Shown here: piece by piece, positions 1 to 8,352 of the stretch
Position numbering within the stretch: the stretch's first letter is position 1
Layout: each line of letters opens with the position of its first letter
DNA from: Sphingomonas sp.
GTDB lineage: Bacteria; Pseudomonadota; Alphaproteobacteria; Sphingomonadales; Sphingomonadaceae
NCBI RefSeq assembly: GCF_003248515.1
Contig: NZ_QFOB01000006.1
Coordinates: forward strand, 310,001 to 374,000
Direction: 5' to 3'
DNA length: 64,000 nt
Notes under the pieces: model-generated
What the model saw: only the letters and a program-made list of their open reading frames with translations
What the model was told of the DNA's origin: nothing
The model's database searches: none
Translations under genes and position numbers: made by a program

Positions 1-2
1 GT

Positions 3-440
3 CTGTTTGCCAATCGAATCGATGGCCTTCTGGTCGGCAAGGATCGCCGCTTCGACATCATCATCCACAACATGTCCGAAACCGGCTTTCTCGCGGAATT
101 CCAGTCCGGCCTGCGCCCCGGCGATCTCGTGCGGATCGAGATGGCGCGCATCGGCTTCGTCGAGGCGCGGGTGATGCGCAAGCGCGGCATGGGCCATGGC
201 TGCCAGTTCCTGACCCCCGTCCCCTCCGATGTCGTGCAGGAGACGATCGCCGGGAGCGTCGGCTTCGCCGAGGGATCGGGCGAGGGCGAACATGCCGAGC
301 CCGGCACCAGCGAAGCGGAACTTCTGGGTTATCGCCGTCGCGCGCGCCGCGAACGGATCGGCGCGATCATCATGGTCGTCTGCATGCTGGCGGCCGTCGC
401 GATCCTCGCGGCCGCCCTGCTCCGCATCCTTACGGCATAA
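3..440 (+). CDS. PilZ-domain protein with C-terminal membrane anchor (5' end outside window)
   Basis: The reading frame is open from the first bases of the window, so the true start lies upstream; the first internal ATG is at 72. The visible part has the second half of a PilZ domain: a hydrophobic strand ending in I-I-H-N-M-S-E-T-G-F, matching the conserved D/N-x-S-x-x-G core, followed by the beta strands that carry the GQCG-like segment HGCQF. PilZ domains bind c-di-GMP, but the N-terminal RxxxR ligand motif would be upstream and cannot be checked. The last 27 residues form one hydrophobic helix (IGAIIMVVCMLAAVAIL), suggesting a tail-anchored inner-membrane protein. It is compatible with the several c-di-GMP enzymes further along. 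No SD or promoter is visible. Confidence 0.7.
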   Translation: MFANRIDGLLVGKDRRFDIIIHNMSETGFLAEFQSGLRPGDLVRIEMARIGFVEARVMRKRGMGHGCQFLTPVPSDVVQETIAGSVGFAEGSGEGEHAEPGTSEAELLGYRRRARRERIGAIIMVVCMLAAVAILAAALLRILTA

Positions 441-490
441 CGACGGCCACGGCCGGCATTCCGATGCCGGGGCGCCGCGACCGCCCGATT

Positions 491-970
491 CTATTTCTTG
501 CGGGTGAAATCCACCGAAACGACGTTGGAGCCATCCTCCACCGGCCGCGCGATGACCGGATCATTTTCCGCCGCCGCAATCTCCTCGGGCTGCTGATCGT
601 CGGCCTGGGCCGAGAAATGCAGCGCGAAATCCACCGCCGGATCATGAAAGGCCGTGATCGCCGCGAACGGGATCGAAAGCTTCGAACCGACCTGATTGAA
701 GGACAGTCCCACCTCGAAACCGCTCTTCGAGACGTGCAGGTCCCAATAGCGATTCTGGATGACGATCGTCATCTCGTCCGGATAGCGTTCGGTCAGGTGG
801 CGCGGAATGTCCACGCCGGGCGCCCCCGTCTTGAACGTGATGTAGAAATGGTGCGCGCCGGGCAGTCCGCCCTGCTCGACCTGGCCCAGCACCCGGCCGA
901 CGACGGCGCGCAGCGCGTCCTGCACGATCTCGTCGTAGGGAATCAGGCTGTCTTGCGGAGTATCGCTCAT
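491..970 (-). CDS. sspB: SspB-family ClpXP adaptor protein
   Basis: SspB tethers ssrA-tagged and other substrates to the ClpXP protease in the cytoplasm. The 159-residue product matches the alphaproteobacterial form: an N-terminal helix (YDEIVQDALRAVVGRVL), then the substrate-binding fold with HHFYITFKT, IPRHLTERYPDEMTIVIQ and LSFNQVGSKLSIPF, then an acidic disordered linker and a conserved basic tail (NVVSVDFTRKK) that in this family contacts the ClpX N-domain. I chose the ATG at 970 because AGGTGAG lies five bases upstream. An in-frame GTG at 976 would add two residues but would sit too near that ribosome binding site. It is divergent from hisB with an 87-bp spacer. Confidence 0.9.
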   Translation of the reverse strand: MSDTPQDSLIPYDEIVQDALRAVVGRVLGQVEQGGLPGAHHFYITFKTGAPGVDIPRHLTERYPDEMTIVIQNRYWDLHVSKSGFEVGLSFNQVGSKLSIPFAAITAFHDPAVDFALHFSAQADDQQPEEIAAAENDPVIARPVEDGSNVVSVDFTRKK

Positions 971-1057
971 CGGCACTCACCTGAACTTGGGACAGGAAAG
1001 GGTCAAGCCGCGAGACGCGCATTGCTCCTTTCGCAAGTGCCGTATAGGCGGCTCGCC

Positions 1058-1669
1058 ATGCGCAGCGCCACCATCAGCCGCAAGACAGCCGAGACCGCAA
1101 TCGAGGCAACCGTAAACCTCGACGGAACGGGAAGCTACACCGTCTCCACGGGAATCGGCTTTCTCGATCACATGATCGAGCAATTGTCACGTCACTCGCT
1201 GATCGACATCACCCTCAAGGTGGATGGCGATCTGCACGTCGATCAGCATCACACCACCGAGGACAGCGCCCTCGCGCTGGGCCAGGCGGTGGCAAAGGCT
1301 CTGGGCGATCGGCGCGGCATCACGCGCTATGGCCTGTGCTATGCGCCGATGGACGAGACGCTCTCGCGCGCCGCGATCGATATTTCGGGCCGTCCCTTCC
1401 TCGCCTGGCGCTCCGGCTTCACGCAGGAAAAGCTGGGTGAACTGGATACCGAGCTGATCGAGCACTGGTTCCAGAGCTTCACCGGCGAGGTAGGCATGAC
1501 GCTTCACCTCGAAACGCTCTACGGCAAGAACAACCATCATATCTGCGAAAGCCTGTTCAAGGCGACTGCCCGCGCCCTTCGCCAGGCCGTGGAGATCGAT
1601 CCGCGCAAGGCCGATCAGATCCCGTCGACGAAGGGCACGCTGGGTGGTTCTTCCGGGGATGGCGTCTAA
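1058..1669 (+). CDS. hisB: imidazoleglycerol-phosphate dehydratase
   Basis: This is step six of histidine synthesis, converting imidazole glycerol phosphate to imidazole acetol phosphate. The 203-residue protein has the usual monofunctional length and the two manganese-binding His clusters: DQHHTTED near residue 64 and GKNNHHICESLFKA near residue 155, plus the start signature ETAIEATVNLDGTG. The same frame is open far upstream (to 464), but that extension is antisense to sspB and has no homology character. The ATG at 1058 gives the standard N-terminus. It is the first gene of hisB-hisH-hisA-hisF; hisH begins before hisB ends, so the genes are translationally coupled. Confidence 0.96.
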   Translation: MRSATISRKTAETAIEATVNLDGTGSYTVSTGIGFLDHMIEQLSRHSLIDITLKVDGDLHVDQHHTTEDSALALGQAVAKALGDRRGITRYGLCYAPMDETLSRAAIDISGRPFLAWRSGFTQEKLGELDTELIEHWFQSFTGEVGMTLHLETLYGKNNHHICESLFKATARALRQAVEIDPRKADQIPSTKGTLGGSSGDGV

Positions 1670-2282
1670 GGTGCTGGCACTGATCGATTATGGTGCCGGC
1701 AATCTCCACTCGGTGGAGAATGCGCTGCGGGCCGCCGGCGGGCGCGACATCCTCGTCACCGCCGATCCCGCCGTCGCGGCCTCGGCGGATCGCATCGTGC
1801 TCCCCGGCGTGGGCGCCTTCGCCAATTGCATGGGGGCGCTCTCCGCCATTCCCGGCATGGTCGAGGCGCTCGACGAAGCGGTGGTCGGCAAGGGCCGCCC
1901 GTTCCTCGGCATTTGCGTGGGCATGCAGCTGATGGCGACGGCGGGCGAGGAGTTCGGCCGCCACAGGGGGCTCGGCTGGATCCCCGGCACGGTCTCCAAG
2001 ATGGAGGCCACGGACGAAAGCATCCGCATCCCCCATATGGGCTGGAACGATGTGACGCTGGAGCGCGATCATCCGATGATCGAGCATGGCGAAGCCTATT
2101 TCCTCCACAGCTTCGCCTTCCACGTCGACGATCCCGCCGATCTTGTCGCCACGACGGAGCATGGTGGTCCCGTCACCGCCGCCGTGGGCCGCGCGAATAT
2201 GCTCGGCGTCCAGTTCCACCCCGAGAAGAGCCAGGCCTACGGGCTCGGCTTCCTCGCGCGATTCCTTGAATGGAAGCCATGA
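1659..2282 (+). CDS. hisH: imidazole glycerol phosphate synthase, glutaminase subunit
   Basis: HisH is the class I glutamine amidotransferase that feeds ammonia to HisF. The 207-residue product begins MASKVLALIDYGAGN, with the typical family start. It has the nucleophile Cys in GICVGMQLM (about residue 85) and the His-Glu pair in FHPEKSQ near residue 190. The start at 1659 overlaps the hisB stop by 11 bp; an in-frame ATG at 1644 would add five residues and is less likely. The pairing with HisF two genes on is the expected heterodimer. Confidence 0.95.
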   Translation: MASKVLALIDYGAGNLHSVENALRAAGGRDILVTADPAVAASADRIVLPGVGAFANCMGALSAIPGMVEALDEAVVGKGRPFLGICVGMQLMATAGEEFGRHRGLGWIPGTVSKMEATDESIRIPHMGWNDVTLERDHPMIEHGEAYFLHSFAFHVDDPADLVATTEHGGPVTAAVGRANMLGVQFHPEKSQAYGLGFLARFLEWKP

Positions 2283-3016
2283 GCATCATCGTTTTTCCCG
2301 CCATCGATCTGAAGGGTGGCAAGGTCGTCCGGCTTGCCGAGGGCGATATGGATCGCGCCACCATCTATGGTGACGATCCCGCCGCGCAGGCGAGCGCCTT
2401 CGCGGACGCCGGCGCCGATCATCTCCATGTCGTCGATCTCGATGGCGCCTTCGCGGGCGAATCGGTGAACGGGGACGCCGTGCGCGCGATCGTCGCCGCC
2501 TTTCCGGGCAAGGTGCAGCTTGGCGGCGGCATCCGCACGCGCGCCTCGATCGACAAATGGCTGGAACTGGGCGTCGCGCGCGTTGTGATCGGCACCGCAG
2601 CGCTCGAGGATCCGGATCTGGTGCGCGAGGCGGCGAAAGATCTTCCCGGCCGGATCGTGGTCGCGGTCGACGCACGCGATGGCATGGTCGCCACGCGCGG
2701 CTGGGCCGAGGTATCCGAGCTTACGGCGGCCGATCTCGCGAACCGCTTCGTCGATGCCGGTGTCGCCAGCCTGCTTTTCACCGATGTCGGCCGCGACGGC
2801 CTGCTCAAGGGCTGCAACATTCGCGCAACCGTGGATCTCGCCCGCAAGACGCGGATGCCGGTCATCGCGTCGGGCGGTGTGGCCGGGCTGGTCGACATCG
2901 TCGATCTCGCCCGCAGCGCTTCGGAAGGAATCGAAGGCGTGATCACCGGCCGCGCACTCTATGACGGTCGCCTCGATCTCGCCGCCGCGCTTCGGGCGGC
3001 GAAAGGCGGCCGGTGA
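2279..3016 (+). CDS. hisA: ProFAR isomerase (1-(5-phosphoribosyl)-5-[(5-phosphoribosylamino)methylideneamino]imidazole-4-carboxamide isomerase)
   Basis: HisA is a TIM-barrel aldose-ketose isomerase, step four of histidine synthesis. The 245-residue product begins MSIIVFPAIDLKGGKVVRL, with catalytic Asp in FPAID and the second Asp in LLFTDVGRDG. It has the two half-barrel phosphate-binding loops LGGGIRT and IASGGVAG. The ATG overlaps the hisH stop as ATGA. An ATG three codons upstream (2270) is possible but does not fit the family N-terminus. Confidence 0.96.
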   Translation: MSIIVFPAIDLKGGKVVRLAEGDMDRATIYGDDPAAQASAFADAGADHLHVVDLDGAFAGESVNGDAVRAIVAAFPGKVQLGGGIRTRASIDKWLELGVARVVIGTAALEDPDLVREAAKDLPGRIVVAVDARDGMVATRGWAEVSELTAADLANRFVDAGVASLLFTDVGRDGLLKGCNIRATVDLARKTRMPVIASGGVAGLVDIVDLARSASEGIEGVITGRALYDGRLDLAAALRAAKGGR

Positions 3017-3789
3017 CCGTCCGCACCCGCGTCATCCCCTGTCTCGACGTCGCCGGCGGGCGCGTGGTGAAGGGCGTGCAGTTCCTGGATCTGGCCGATG
3101 CCGGGAATCCGGTGGAACAGGCCAAGGTCTATGACGCGGCCGGCGCGGACGAACTCTGCTTTCTCGATATCACCGCCACGCACGAGGATCGCGGCACGAT
3201 CCTCGACGTCGTCGCGCGCACCGCCGCCGTCTGCTTCATGCCGCTCACGGTGGGCGGCGGCGTGCGGACGGCGGACGATGCGCGCGCGCTGCTGCTGGCA
3301 GGCGCGGACAAGGTGGCGATCAACAGCGCCGCCGTCGCCCGGCCGGAGCTTGCGGCGGAACTGGCGGATCGCTTCGGCGCGCAATGCGTGGTCGGCGCGG
3401 TCGATGCCAAGGCCGTCGGGCGCGGGCGCTGGGAAATCTTCACCCATGGCGGGCGGCGCGAAACGGGCATCGACGCGATCGAGCATGCCATGCGTCTGGC
3501 GGAGCTGGGCGCGGGCGAATTGCTCGTCACCTCGATGGATCGGGACGGCACCAAGGGCGGCTATGATCTCGCGCTCACCCGCGCGATCACCAGCGCCGTC
3601 TCGGTGCCCGTGATTGCAAGCGGCGGCGTTGGCACGCTCGAGGATCTGGTGGCCGGTGTCACCGAAGGCCATGCGAGCGCGGTACTGGCCGCCTCCATCT
3701 TCCATTTCGGCCAGCATACCGTGGCGGAAGCGCATGCCGCGCTGGCGGCGGCCGGCTTGCCCGTGCGTCAGGTCGCGGCGAGCCGATAG
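3013..3789 (+). CDS. hisF: imidazole glycerol phosphate synthase, cyclase subunit
   Basis: HisF uses ammonia from HisH to make imidazole glycerol phosphate and AICAR. The 258-residue TIM barrel starts at a GTG that overlaps the hisA stop (GTGA). Visible hallmarks are RVIPCLDVAGGRVVKGVQF with catalytic Asp near residue 11, ITATHEDRGT, TVGGGVRT, LVTSMDRDGTKGGYD with the second catalytic Asp, and VIASGGVG. hisE or hisI does not follow, although hisE often does in related genomes. A short hairpin with four T residues lies just after the stop. Confidence 0.96.
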   Translation: MTVRTRVIPCLDVAGGRVVKGVQFLDLADAGNPVEQAKVYDAAGADELCFLDITATHEDRGTILDVVARTAAVCFMPLTVGGGVRTADDARALLLAGADKVAINSAAVARPELAAELADRFGAQCVVGAVDAKAVGRGRWEIFTHGGRRETGIDAIEHAMRLAELGAGELLVTSMDRDGTKGGYDLALTRAITSAVSVPVIASGGVGTLEDLVAGVTEGHASAVLAASIFHFGQHTVAEAHAALAAAGLPVRQVAASR

Positions 3790-3790
3790 G

Positions 3791-3808
3791 GCCGCGCGGG
3801 CGGCTTTT
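3791..3808 (+). terminator. possible terminator after hisF
   Basis: GCCGC and GCGGC form a five-base-pair stem with a four-base loop, directly followed by TTTT, two bases after the hisF stop. The stem is short, so this is a weak call. Confidence 0.35.
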
Positions 3809-3933
3809 CCTTCCTCCCGGCGCCCACTGCACGACGATCATCAAGAGGACGCCCCACTGAACCGGGCGATCACGTTTGCCCTGTTCCGTTGCGCACAGGG
3901 AACCATTCGCCTTCCCTGTGCATATTGCGCGCC

Positions 3934-4395
3934 ATGCTGACACTTATCGCTTTCGCCGCCCAGGCGGCCGCACAACCCCAGTCCGGCACCGAACAGGTCA
4001 TCGATCGGGGCGGACAGATTGCCACCCGCCCGGCCGTGGACGTCGGCGTGAAAAAGACGGAGATCCCCCCCGTCCTCATTCGCGCGGCCAACAATCCCTA
4101 TGCCACGGCCGGCGCGGCGAATTGCGCACAGATCCGTTCCTCGCTCGCAAATCTCAACGCCGTCCTCGGCCCGGATTTTCAGGCCGGCGCCACGACGAAG
4201 GAAAATGAGGCGGGCAAGCTGGCGGAAGCCGGCGGCAAGACGCTCGTGAACGGGCTCGTGCCGTTTCGCGGGCTGGTGCGCGAGATTTCCGGCGCCGCTC
4301 CCGCCGAGCGACGGCTGAATGCGGCGATCAGCGCCGGCCATGCGCGGCGGGGCTTTCTGCGGGGCCTCGCCGTCGCGCGGAAATGCCGGGTCTAG
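3934..4395 (+). CDS. small exported protein of unknown function
   Basis: The 153-residue product starts MLTLIAFAAQAAAQ, a short but typical Sec signal peptide with an A-x-A cleavage site near residue 14. The mature part has no family I recognise. It contains single Cys residues in ANCAQI and in the final ARKCRV, which could form one disulfide in the periplasm. An ATG at 3889 in frame would put extra residues before the signal peptide and is less likely. It lies between hisF and a convergent GGDEF gene, with no obvious functional link to either. Confidence 0.6.
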   Translation: MLTLIAFAAQAAAQPQSGTEQVIDRGGQIATRPAVDVGVKKTEIPPVLIRAANNPYATAGAANCAQIRSSLANLNAVLGPDFQAGATTKENEAGKLAEAGGKTLVNGLVPFRGLVREISGAAPAERRLNAAISAGHARRGFLRGLAVARKCRV

Positions 4396-4440
4396 GAAGA
4401 CCTGTCCGCGCCGGATCGCCCGGATGCGGGACAAGGCCGC

Positions 4441-5439
4441 TCAGTCGCGATCAAGCTCGACGCGGTTCCTGCCATTTTCCTTGGCGCGATAAAGCGCCTC
4501 ATCCGCCCGGTTGAGCAGGCCATCGCCCTCCTCGCCCGGGCGAAGCGCGGCTACGCCCGCCGAAAAGGTGATCCGGCCGATCGGCGTTTCGTTGGTGCGC
4601 GACTTGAAATCGCGCGTTGCGAGATCGGCACGCACGGCATCCACCCGCGCCGCCGCCTCGTCGAGGGGCACGCCTTCGAACAGCATCACGAATTCCTCGC
4701 CGCCCTGCCGGCCGACGAAGGCGCCCGCCCCGGCGCCATCCGCCAGACAATCACCGACAAGGCGCAGCACGCGATCTCCGAGCGCATGACCATGGGTATC
4801 GTTGAGACGCTTGAAATGATCGATATCGCAGAAGGCGAGCGACAGAGCGTGATCGGCCGCGCGCGCCCCGTGCACCGCGCGCAGCAACGCAGCCTCCAGC
4901 GCGCGCCGGTTCGGCAGGCCAGTCAGCTGGTCATGCTCCGCCGATCGGCGGGCATCGGCCAGATCACGCTGGACCGATTCCAGCTCGTCGCCCATCGCAC
5001 GCAGCCGCTCCTCGGCGCCGCGCGCGCGGGCGATCATCGTGCGCGTCACGTTGACGAGCGCAGCCGTCACCTGCTCGCCGGCATTCGCGCCGACCAGGGC
5101 CTCCGCCTCGGTGGTCAGGGCAGTCCGAAACGCCTCGGCATCGTCGGCGGAGCGGCCGACGAGCATCACCGCTCCGTCGATCCGCGTCTGCGCCGAGACG
5201 ATCAGTTCCTCCAGCATCCTCGTAAGCGCTTCCACGCCCGGATCGGCAAGCGGAGCGGCCGTCTCCGGCTCATCCAGCAGCATCGGCACGGCGACCTCCG
5301 CCTCTGTAATCCCGAAGCCGAGACGATGGCGAATCCGTCCCACCCAGCCAGTGGCGGGAGGGGCCTTTGCCGCGCGGAGCGCAGCGCCGAGATGAGGATC
5401 GTGTTGCACATCTTCCGTTACGGCGGACAAGGCTAACAT
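4441..5439 (-). CDS. diguanylate cyclase (GGDEF domain)
   Basis: This enzyme should make c-di-GMP from two GTP. The 332-residue protein has an N-terminal region of about 160 residues without a recognisable sensor fold but rich in Glu and Arg from about residue 140 (probable coiled coil), then a GGDEF domain. The domain shows HDQLTGLPNRRALE at 169, FCDIDHFKRLNDTHGH around 203-217 and the active loop GGEEF at 246-250. The RxxD inhibitory site expected nine residues before that loop is absent, so product inhibition through it is unlikely. I chose the ATG at 5439: a longer in-frame start at 5613 would run antisense into the response regulator. It is divergent from chvI. Confidence 0.85.
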   Translation of the reverse strand: MLALSAVTEDVQHDPHLGAALRAAKAPPATGWVGRIRHRLGFGITEAEVAVPMLLDEPETAAPLADPGVEALTRMLEELIVSAQTRIDGAVMLVGRSADDAEAFRTALTTEAEALVGANAGEQVTAALVNVTRTMIARARGAEERLRAMGDELESVQRDLADARRSAEHDQLTGLPNRRALEAALLRAVHGARAADHALSLAFCDIDHFKRLNDTHGHALGDRVLRLVGDCLADGAGAGAFVGRQGGEEFVMLFEGVPLDEAAARVDAVRADLATRDFKSRTNETPIGRITFSAGVAALRPGEEGDGLLNRADEALYRAKENGRNRVELDRD

Positions 5440-5530
5440 TTTATGAGGGCGCCCCAATTTTTCCGCGCCATTGAGGCCGGCAGACCGTTCGGATAGGAGG
5501 GCGCCTGCGGCAATGGGATGAAGACGCAGA

Positions 5531-6235
5531 ATGGCCGGAGCGATCGCGCTCGTCGATGACGATCGCAATATCCTGACATCGGTATCCATCGCGCTGCAGG
5601 CCGAGGGCTTCACCGTTCGCGTCTATTCGGATGGCGAGGCGGCCTTGAAGGCCCTCACCGAAAATCCCCCCGAACTTGCGGTGCTCGATATCAAGATGCC
5701 GCGCATGGACGGAATGGAACTGCTGCGACGGCTGCGCGAGAAGAGCGCACTGCCGGTGATCTTCCTCACATCCAAGGATGACGAGCTGGACGAGGCGCTC
5801 GGCCTCGCCATGGGCGCGGACGATTATATCACCAAGCCTTTCAGCCAGCGCCTGCTGATCGCGCGGATCCGATCCCTGCTGCGCCGCTCGGAAATGCGCG
5901 CCAAGCCGGACAATGCGGACGAGCCCACTGCCGAGAAAATCGTGCGCGGCCGGCTGGAAATGGACCCCGCCCGCTATCGCGTTTTGTGGCAGGGGCTTGA
6001 AGTGACGCTCACCGTCACCGAATTCATGATCCTCGAAACGCTCGCCCAGCGCCCCGGAATCGTGAAGTCGCGTGACCAGTTGATGGACACCGCCTATCAG
6101 GACGATGTCTATGTCGACGACCGCACCATCGACAGCCACATCAAGCGGCTCCGGCGCAAGTTCCGCGCCGTCGACCCCAGCTTCAAGGCCATCGAAACGC
6201 TCTATGGCATCGGCTATCGCTTCGCGGAGGAGTGA
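5531..6235 (+). CDS. chvI: OmpR-family response regulator, ChvI-like
   Basis: This DNA-binding regulator is phosphorylated by the adjacent kinase. In alphaproteobacteria the ChvG/ChvI pair controls envelope and acid-stress genes. The 234 residues comprise a receiver domain (acidic pocket VDDD at 8-11, phospho-acceptor Asp53 in VLDIKMPRMDG, conserved Lys102 in DDYITKPFS) and a C-terminal winged helix (VTLTVTEFMILETLAQRPG, then DDRTIDSHIKRLRRKFR). It overlaps the kinase gene by 32 bp, so the two are cotranslated. Confidence 0.88.
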   Translation: MAGAIALVDDDRNILTSVSIALQAEGFTVRVYSDGEAALKALTENPPELAVLDIKMPRMDGMELLRRLREKSALPVIFLTSKDDELDEALGLAMGADDYITKPFSQRLLIARIRSLLRRSEMRAKPDNADEPTAEKIVRGRLEMDPARYRVLWQGLEVTLTVTEFMILETLAQRPGIVKSRDQLMDTAYQDDVYVDDRTIDSHIKRLRRKFRAVDPSFKAIETLYGIGYRFAEE

Positions 6236-7772
6236 CGGGCCCGAAAGCTGGCTCGGCCGGCTTTCGCTCACCGCCCGCATCCTCGCCGTCAACATCTTCG
6301 CGCTGATCGTCCTCGCCGGCGGCTTCTTCTATCTCGACAGCTATCGCAGCCAGCTGATCGAGGAGCGGACCGATCAGGCCGAGACGGAGGTGCGCATGGC
6401 CGCGCGCGCGATCGCGCTGGAGCCGGCAGGGGATCGTGCGGCGACCCTCACCGCGCTGGGCCAGGCCAATGAGAGTCGTTTCCGCCTCTATGCCGCGCGG
6501 GAAGCGGCGCCCCTCGACGGCTGGACTAGAAGCACACCCACCTACGAGCTGCGCGATCCCTCAAGCGAGCAATGGCAGCGCCACGCGGCCCGCGCGCTGG
6601 ATCGCGTGATCGACAAGGTGGTGGGCGCCGAGGTGCCCGAGCCTTTCGTGGAACCCGCGCGCGATCGGCTGGCAGCATGGCCCGAGGCGGCCGCGGCCGC
6701 GCGCACCGGCGAGGTCCAGTCCCATGTCCGCCGCGCGCCCGATCGCACACCGGTCGTCTCCGCGGCGATCACCGTTCCCGACAGGAGCGGCGCGGTTCTC
6801 CTGATGACGACCAATGATCGCGATGTCGTCCGCACCGTTCGCGCCGAGCGCTTCTGGCTCGGCATCGTCCTGCTCGGCACCACTGCCCTTTCCATCTTCC
6901 TGTCGCTCTTCCTCGCGCGCACGATCGCGCGGCCGCTGCGCAGGCTCGCCATCGCCGCGCATCGCGTGCGTCTGGGCCGTTCGCGCGAAGTGCAGGTGCC
7001 GCGCCTGCCTTCGCGTCGCGACGAGATCGGCACGCTTGCCCGCGCGCTTTCAGATATGAGCCAGGCGCTGCGCCAGCGCATCGACGCGACCGAGGCGTTC
7101 GCCGCCGATGTCGCGCACGAGATCAAGAACCCTCTCGCCTCGCTGCGCTCCGCCGTCGACAGCCTGGAGATCGTTAGCGATCCGGACCTTCGCCAGCGCC
7201 TCGTGGCGATCATCCGCGACGATGTCGGCCGGCTGGACCGGCTCATCACCGATATATCCGAAGCCTCGCGCATGGACGCGCAGCTTTCCCGCGCGCGATT
7301 CGAAACGATCGACATCGGCGTGATGATCGAACAGCTCGTCGCCGCCCGTGACGAGCGTGGCGTGCCCAATGAAGTGCGCCTCGCCTTCGCCCGGCCCAAT
7401 CGCGGCAGCGCGCTGATCTTCGGCGATGGGCAAAGGCTGGCGCGGGCGATCGAAAATCTTGTGGACAACGCCATCTCCTTCTCGCCGCCCGGCGGGCTGG
7501 TGCAGGTGGCGGCGACGCGCGATCGCGACGAGATCGTGCTGCGCGTGGAGGATGAAGGCCCCGGCGTTCCCGAACATGCGCGGGAAGCCATCTTCAACCG
7601 ATTCCATTCCATCCGGCCGGAAGGCGAGGAATTCGGCCGCCACTCCGGCCTGGGCCTCGCCATCGCCAAGGCGATCGTGGAAGGCCATGGCGGCCGCATC
7701 TACGTCAGCGATCGGGAGGGCAACGCGCAGGGCGCGCGCTTCACCATCCGTTTGCCCGCAGCGCAGCGGTGA
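6204..7772 (+). CDS. chvG: ChvG-like sensor histidine kinase
   Basis: This inner-membrane kinase partners the response regulator just upstream. The 522-residue product has a first membrane helix near residues 20-40 (ILAVNIFALIVLAGGFFYL), a periplasmic sensor region of about 170 residues, and a second helix (FWLGIVLLGTTALSIFLSLF) leading into a HAMP segment. The H-box is AADVAHEIKNPLASLRSAV; ATPase boxes are ENLVDNAISFSPPGG, VEDEGPGVPEH and GLGLAIAKAIVEGHGG. I chose the ATG at 6204, inside the end of chvI; no good start lies after the chvI stop before the first membrane helix. Confidence 0.88.
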   Translation: MASAIASRRSDGPESWLGRLSLTARILAVNIFALIVLAGGFFYLDSYRSQLIEERTDQAETEVRMAARAIALEPAGDRAATLTALGQANESRFRLYAAREAAPLDGWTRSTPTYELRDPSSEQWQRHAARALDRVIDKVVGAEVPEPFVEPARDRLAAWPEAAAAARTGEVQSHVRRAPDRTPVVSAAITVPDRSGAVLLMTTNDRDVVRTVRAERFWLGIVLLGTTALSIFLSLFLARTIARPLRRLAIAAHRVRLGRSREVQVPRLPSRRDEIGTLARALSDMSQALRQRIDATEAFAADVAHEIKNPLASLRSAVDSLEIVSDPDLRQRLVAIIRDDVGRLDRLITDISEASRMDAQLSRARFETIDIGVMIEQLVAARDERGVPNEVRLAFARPNRGSALIFGDGQRLARAIENLVDNAISFSPPGGLVQVAATRDRDEIVLRVEDEGPGVPEHAREAIFNRFHSIRPEGEEFGRHSGLGLAIAKAIVEGHGGRIYVSDREGNAQGARFTIRLPAAQR

Positions 7773-7911
7773 CACCGCATCATTCGCAGATCCGGTCCGC
7801 ACTCCGCCCCGCAAAGAATTGTTTCACATCGATATATCGGCGACAGAAAATGCGCTGTGCTCAGCATCGCGGCACACCGAACGTTAAGATGGAAGGCGGG
7901 ATAGTCGCGCC

Positions 7912-8352
7912 ATGACGTCCCCCTCGCCTTTCGCGATCCTGCACGCCACGTGCGTTTCGATCGGCAAGCGAGGCGTGCTGATTCTCGGCCCCTCCGGATC
8001 GGGCAAGTCCGATCTCGCACTCCGCCTGATCGATCGCGGGGCGATGCTCATCAGCGATGACGGGGTGGAGGTGCGCGCCGAATCCGGCCGCGCCATCGCA
8101 TCCGCTCCGGCCACGATCGCAGGGCAGCTGGAAGTGCGCGGGCTCGGCATCGTCGCTCTGCCGGCCTATGACGAAATCCCTGTTTCCCTCTGCATTTCGC
8201 TCGATTCGGAGCGTCACCGTATGCCCCCCGATCCCCTTCCGGTCCTCTCCGTCGCCGGTCTGCCGGTGCCGATGCTCGCGCTGGATCCGTTCGAGCCATC
8301 CGCCCCGATCAAGGTGGAGCGCGGCCTCGCCCTCTACGGCCTGCCCGCATGA
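7912..8352 (+). CDS. hprK: short HPr kinase/phosphorylase
   Basis: HprK phosphorylates a serine of HPr and links carbon status to PTS-based regulation. This 146-residue form consists almost only of the catalytic P-loop domain (Walker A GPSGSGKSDLALRL near residues 27-40; HprK signature around ISDDGVEV). It lacks the N-terminal domain of the long Firmicutes enzyme, as is normal in alphaproteobacteria. It is coupled to rapZ by an ATGA overlap. Its likely substrate, HPr with a matching serine, is encoded two genes downstream. Confidence 0.88.
   Translation: MTSPSPFAILHATCVSIGKRGVLILGPSGSGKSDLALRLIDRGAMLISDDGVEVRAESGRAIASAPATIAGQLEVRGLGIVALPAYDEIPVSLCISLDSERHRMPPDPLPVLSVAGLPVPMLALDPFEPSAPIKVERGLALYGLPA

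Noticed and set aside
464..1057. N-terminal extension of hisB by about 198 residues (a fusion)
   Set aside because: The extension is antisense to sspB, has no HisN-like phosphatase motifs, and the normal monofunctional length is given by ATG 1058.
6542..7699. Long open frame antisense to chvG (385 codons)
   Set aside because: It is Ser/Arg rich, lacks domain motifs and runs opposite a clear histidine kinase; high GC leaves antisense frames open.
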